A stretch of DNA of 64,000 nt from Rahnella aceris (lineage in GTDB: Bacteria; Pseudomonadota; Gammaproteobacteria; Enterobacterales; Enterobacteriaceae), in the NCBI RefSeq assembly GCF_011684115.1, contig NZ_JAADJV010000001.1, positions 62,001-126,000 on the forward strand, read 5' to 3'. This document shows positions 63,437 through 64,000 of this stretch, one piece after another. The notes under the pieces are model-generated. The model saw only the letters and a list, made by a program, of their open reading frames with translations. It did no database searches and was not told the DNA's origin. The translations under genes were made by a program, and so were the position numbers. Each line of letters opens with the position of its first letter. The first letter of the stretch is position 1.

Positions 63437-64000
63437 TACGCCTAAAATTGTCGAAATGCAGGTCATTCCGGTCGCCGGTTACGACAGCATGCTGCTGAAC
63501 ATTGCCGGTGCACATAACTGTTATTTCACCCGTATTTTGCTGGTGCTCAAAGACAGTGCCGGACATACCGGCGTGGGCGAAGCGCCCGCCACCGGCGTGG
63601 TGCTGAAGATCCTCAATGATGCCATCCCGCATATCGTCGGGCAGAAAATTGGCATCATGAATCAACTGGTGAGCGATTTGCACAAACGGGATCTGGAGGA
63701 AAACCGTCAGCCGAAACCGGTGCTGCCGGGCTTCCGGCCGTGGGATCTCGAACGTCATCACAATGCCGTCGCGGTTCTGGAAACCGCACTGCTGGATCTG
63801 ATGGGGCAGTTTCTCAATCAGCCGGTGGCGCAACTGCTCGGCCCCGGTAAACAGCGCGATGAAGTGCCGGTGCTCGGTTATCTGTTTTATATTGCCGACC
63901 GGCAGAAAACCGATCTGGATTATCAGCCAGGAAAGGCGCTGGCGGGGCAGCATCTGTGGTATCACCTGCGTCATCAGGAGGCCATGAGCCACGAAAAAGT
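63429..64000 (+). CDS. Glucarate dehydratase-like enolase-superfamily protein (3' end outside window)
   Basis: The gene starts at ATG 63429 inside the MFS stop region and remains open at the right edge (190 codons visible). The sequence (VEMQVIPVAGYDSMLLNIAG, FTRILLVLKDSAGHTGVGEA, VLGYLFYIADRQKTDLDYQP) matches GudX/GudD. These are mandelate racemase-like enzymes that dehydrate D-glucarate to 5-keto-4-deoxy-glucarate. It is closer to GudX than GudD in LLNIAGAHN and LGYLFYI. The catalytic residues lie beyond the edge. GudX in E. coli is a weakly active relative, so activity is not assured. Confidence 0.9.
   Translation, partial: MSDTPKIVEMQVIPVAGYDSMLLNIAGAHNCYFTRILLVLKDSAGHTGVGEAPATGVVLKILNDAIPHIVGQKIGIMNQLVSDLHKRDLEENRQPKPVLPGFRPWDLERHHNAVAVLETALLDLMGQFLNQPVAQLLGPGKQRDEVPVLGYLFYIADRQKTDLDYQPGKALAGQHLWYHLRHQEAMSHEK

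Overview
The window looks like chromosomal DNA of an enterobacterium. The left edge has the conserved order frsA, crl, proB, proA, then tRNA-Thr genes, as near proBA-thrW in Enterobacterales. Yersiniaceae-type small proteins, CspC/E, YaiW and YiaF homologues fit a Rahnella/Ewingella/Serratia-like host. The genus is inferred from family memory, not from a search.

Layout. (1) 1-7510: core genes (frsA partial, crl, proBA), a LysR regulator divergent from a metallo-beta-lactamase-fold hydrolase and an alpha/beta hydrolase, and two tandem tRNA-Thr genes (TGT, then CGT), each with its own promoter. (2) 7511-18144: a genomic island inserted at tRNA-Thr(CGT). It starts with a large tyrosine recombinase and ends in a second complete, identical copy of the tRNA. 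Cargo is a NIPSNAP-like protein, a Gabija-type anti-phage pair (GajA-like OLD nuclease and GajB-like UvrD helicase), a serine resolvase, a membrane protein split by an in-frame TGA, an XRE regulator and an unrecognised 304-aa protein. (3) 18145-22421: a polymorphic-toxin locus. It has an XRE remnant, colicin D-type and colicin E-type immunity genes without toxins, a frameshifted secreted-protein gene, and a PAAR / pyocin S / colicin E3-type ribonuclease effector with a probable immunity gene. (4) 22742-31313: LysR, an intact and an internally deleted aldo/keto reductase, several small envelope proteins, an M20 amidohydrolase, a hexapeptide acetyltransferase and a chemoreceptor. (5) 31642-37995: a complete sugar uptake and catabolism operon (TIM-barrel isomerase/epimerase, ribose-type ABC transporter, RpiR regulator, PfkB kinase). 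(6) 38070-41260: SelW-like protein, LysR divergent from an Old Yellow Enzyme, and an SRPBCC protein. (7) 41388-50577: a compact recC-recB-recD operon with 4-bp overlaps and no ptrA, which looks like the pseudomonad type rather than the classical enterobacterial locus. (8) 50598-60656: small proteins including a YniD homologue, MFS plus serine hydrolase divergent from LysR, GNAT, an XRE-membrane protein, a diguanylate cyclase, YiaF, YaiW and a cold-shock protein. (9) 60700-64000: a tandem repeat pair, three tiny membrane-protein genes usually missed by ORF callers, and an MFS / glucarate dehydratase-like pair cut by the right edge.

How parts work together. The island and the adjacent toxin locus form an accessory region of about 15 kb devoted to conflict: phage defence inside the island and interbacterial competition just outside it. 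Signs of decay (frameshift, in-frame stop, truncated regulator, deleted reductase) cluster from 15.2 to 25.8 kb. The sugar operon is self-contained apart from an obvious aldolase. The recCBD operon would supply end-resection and recombination functions. No completely new system can be demonstrated from sequence alone. The best leads are the Gabija island with a whole duplicated tRNA, the orphan immunity array with an E3-type T6SS effector, the alien-looking recCBD operon and the small membrane protein cluster.
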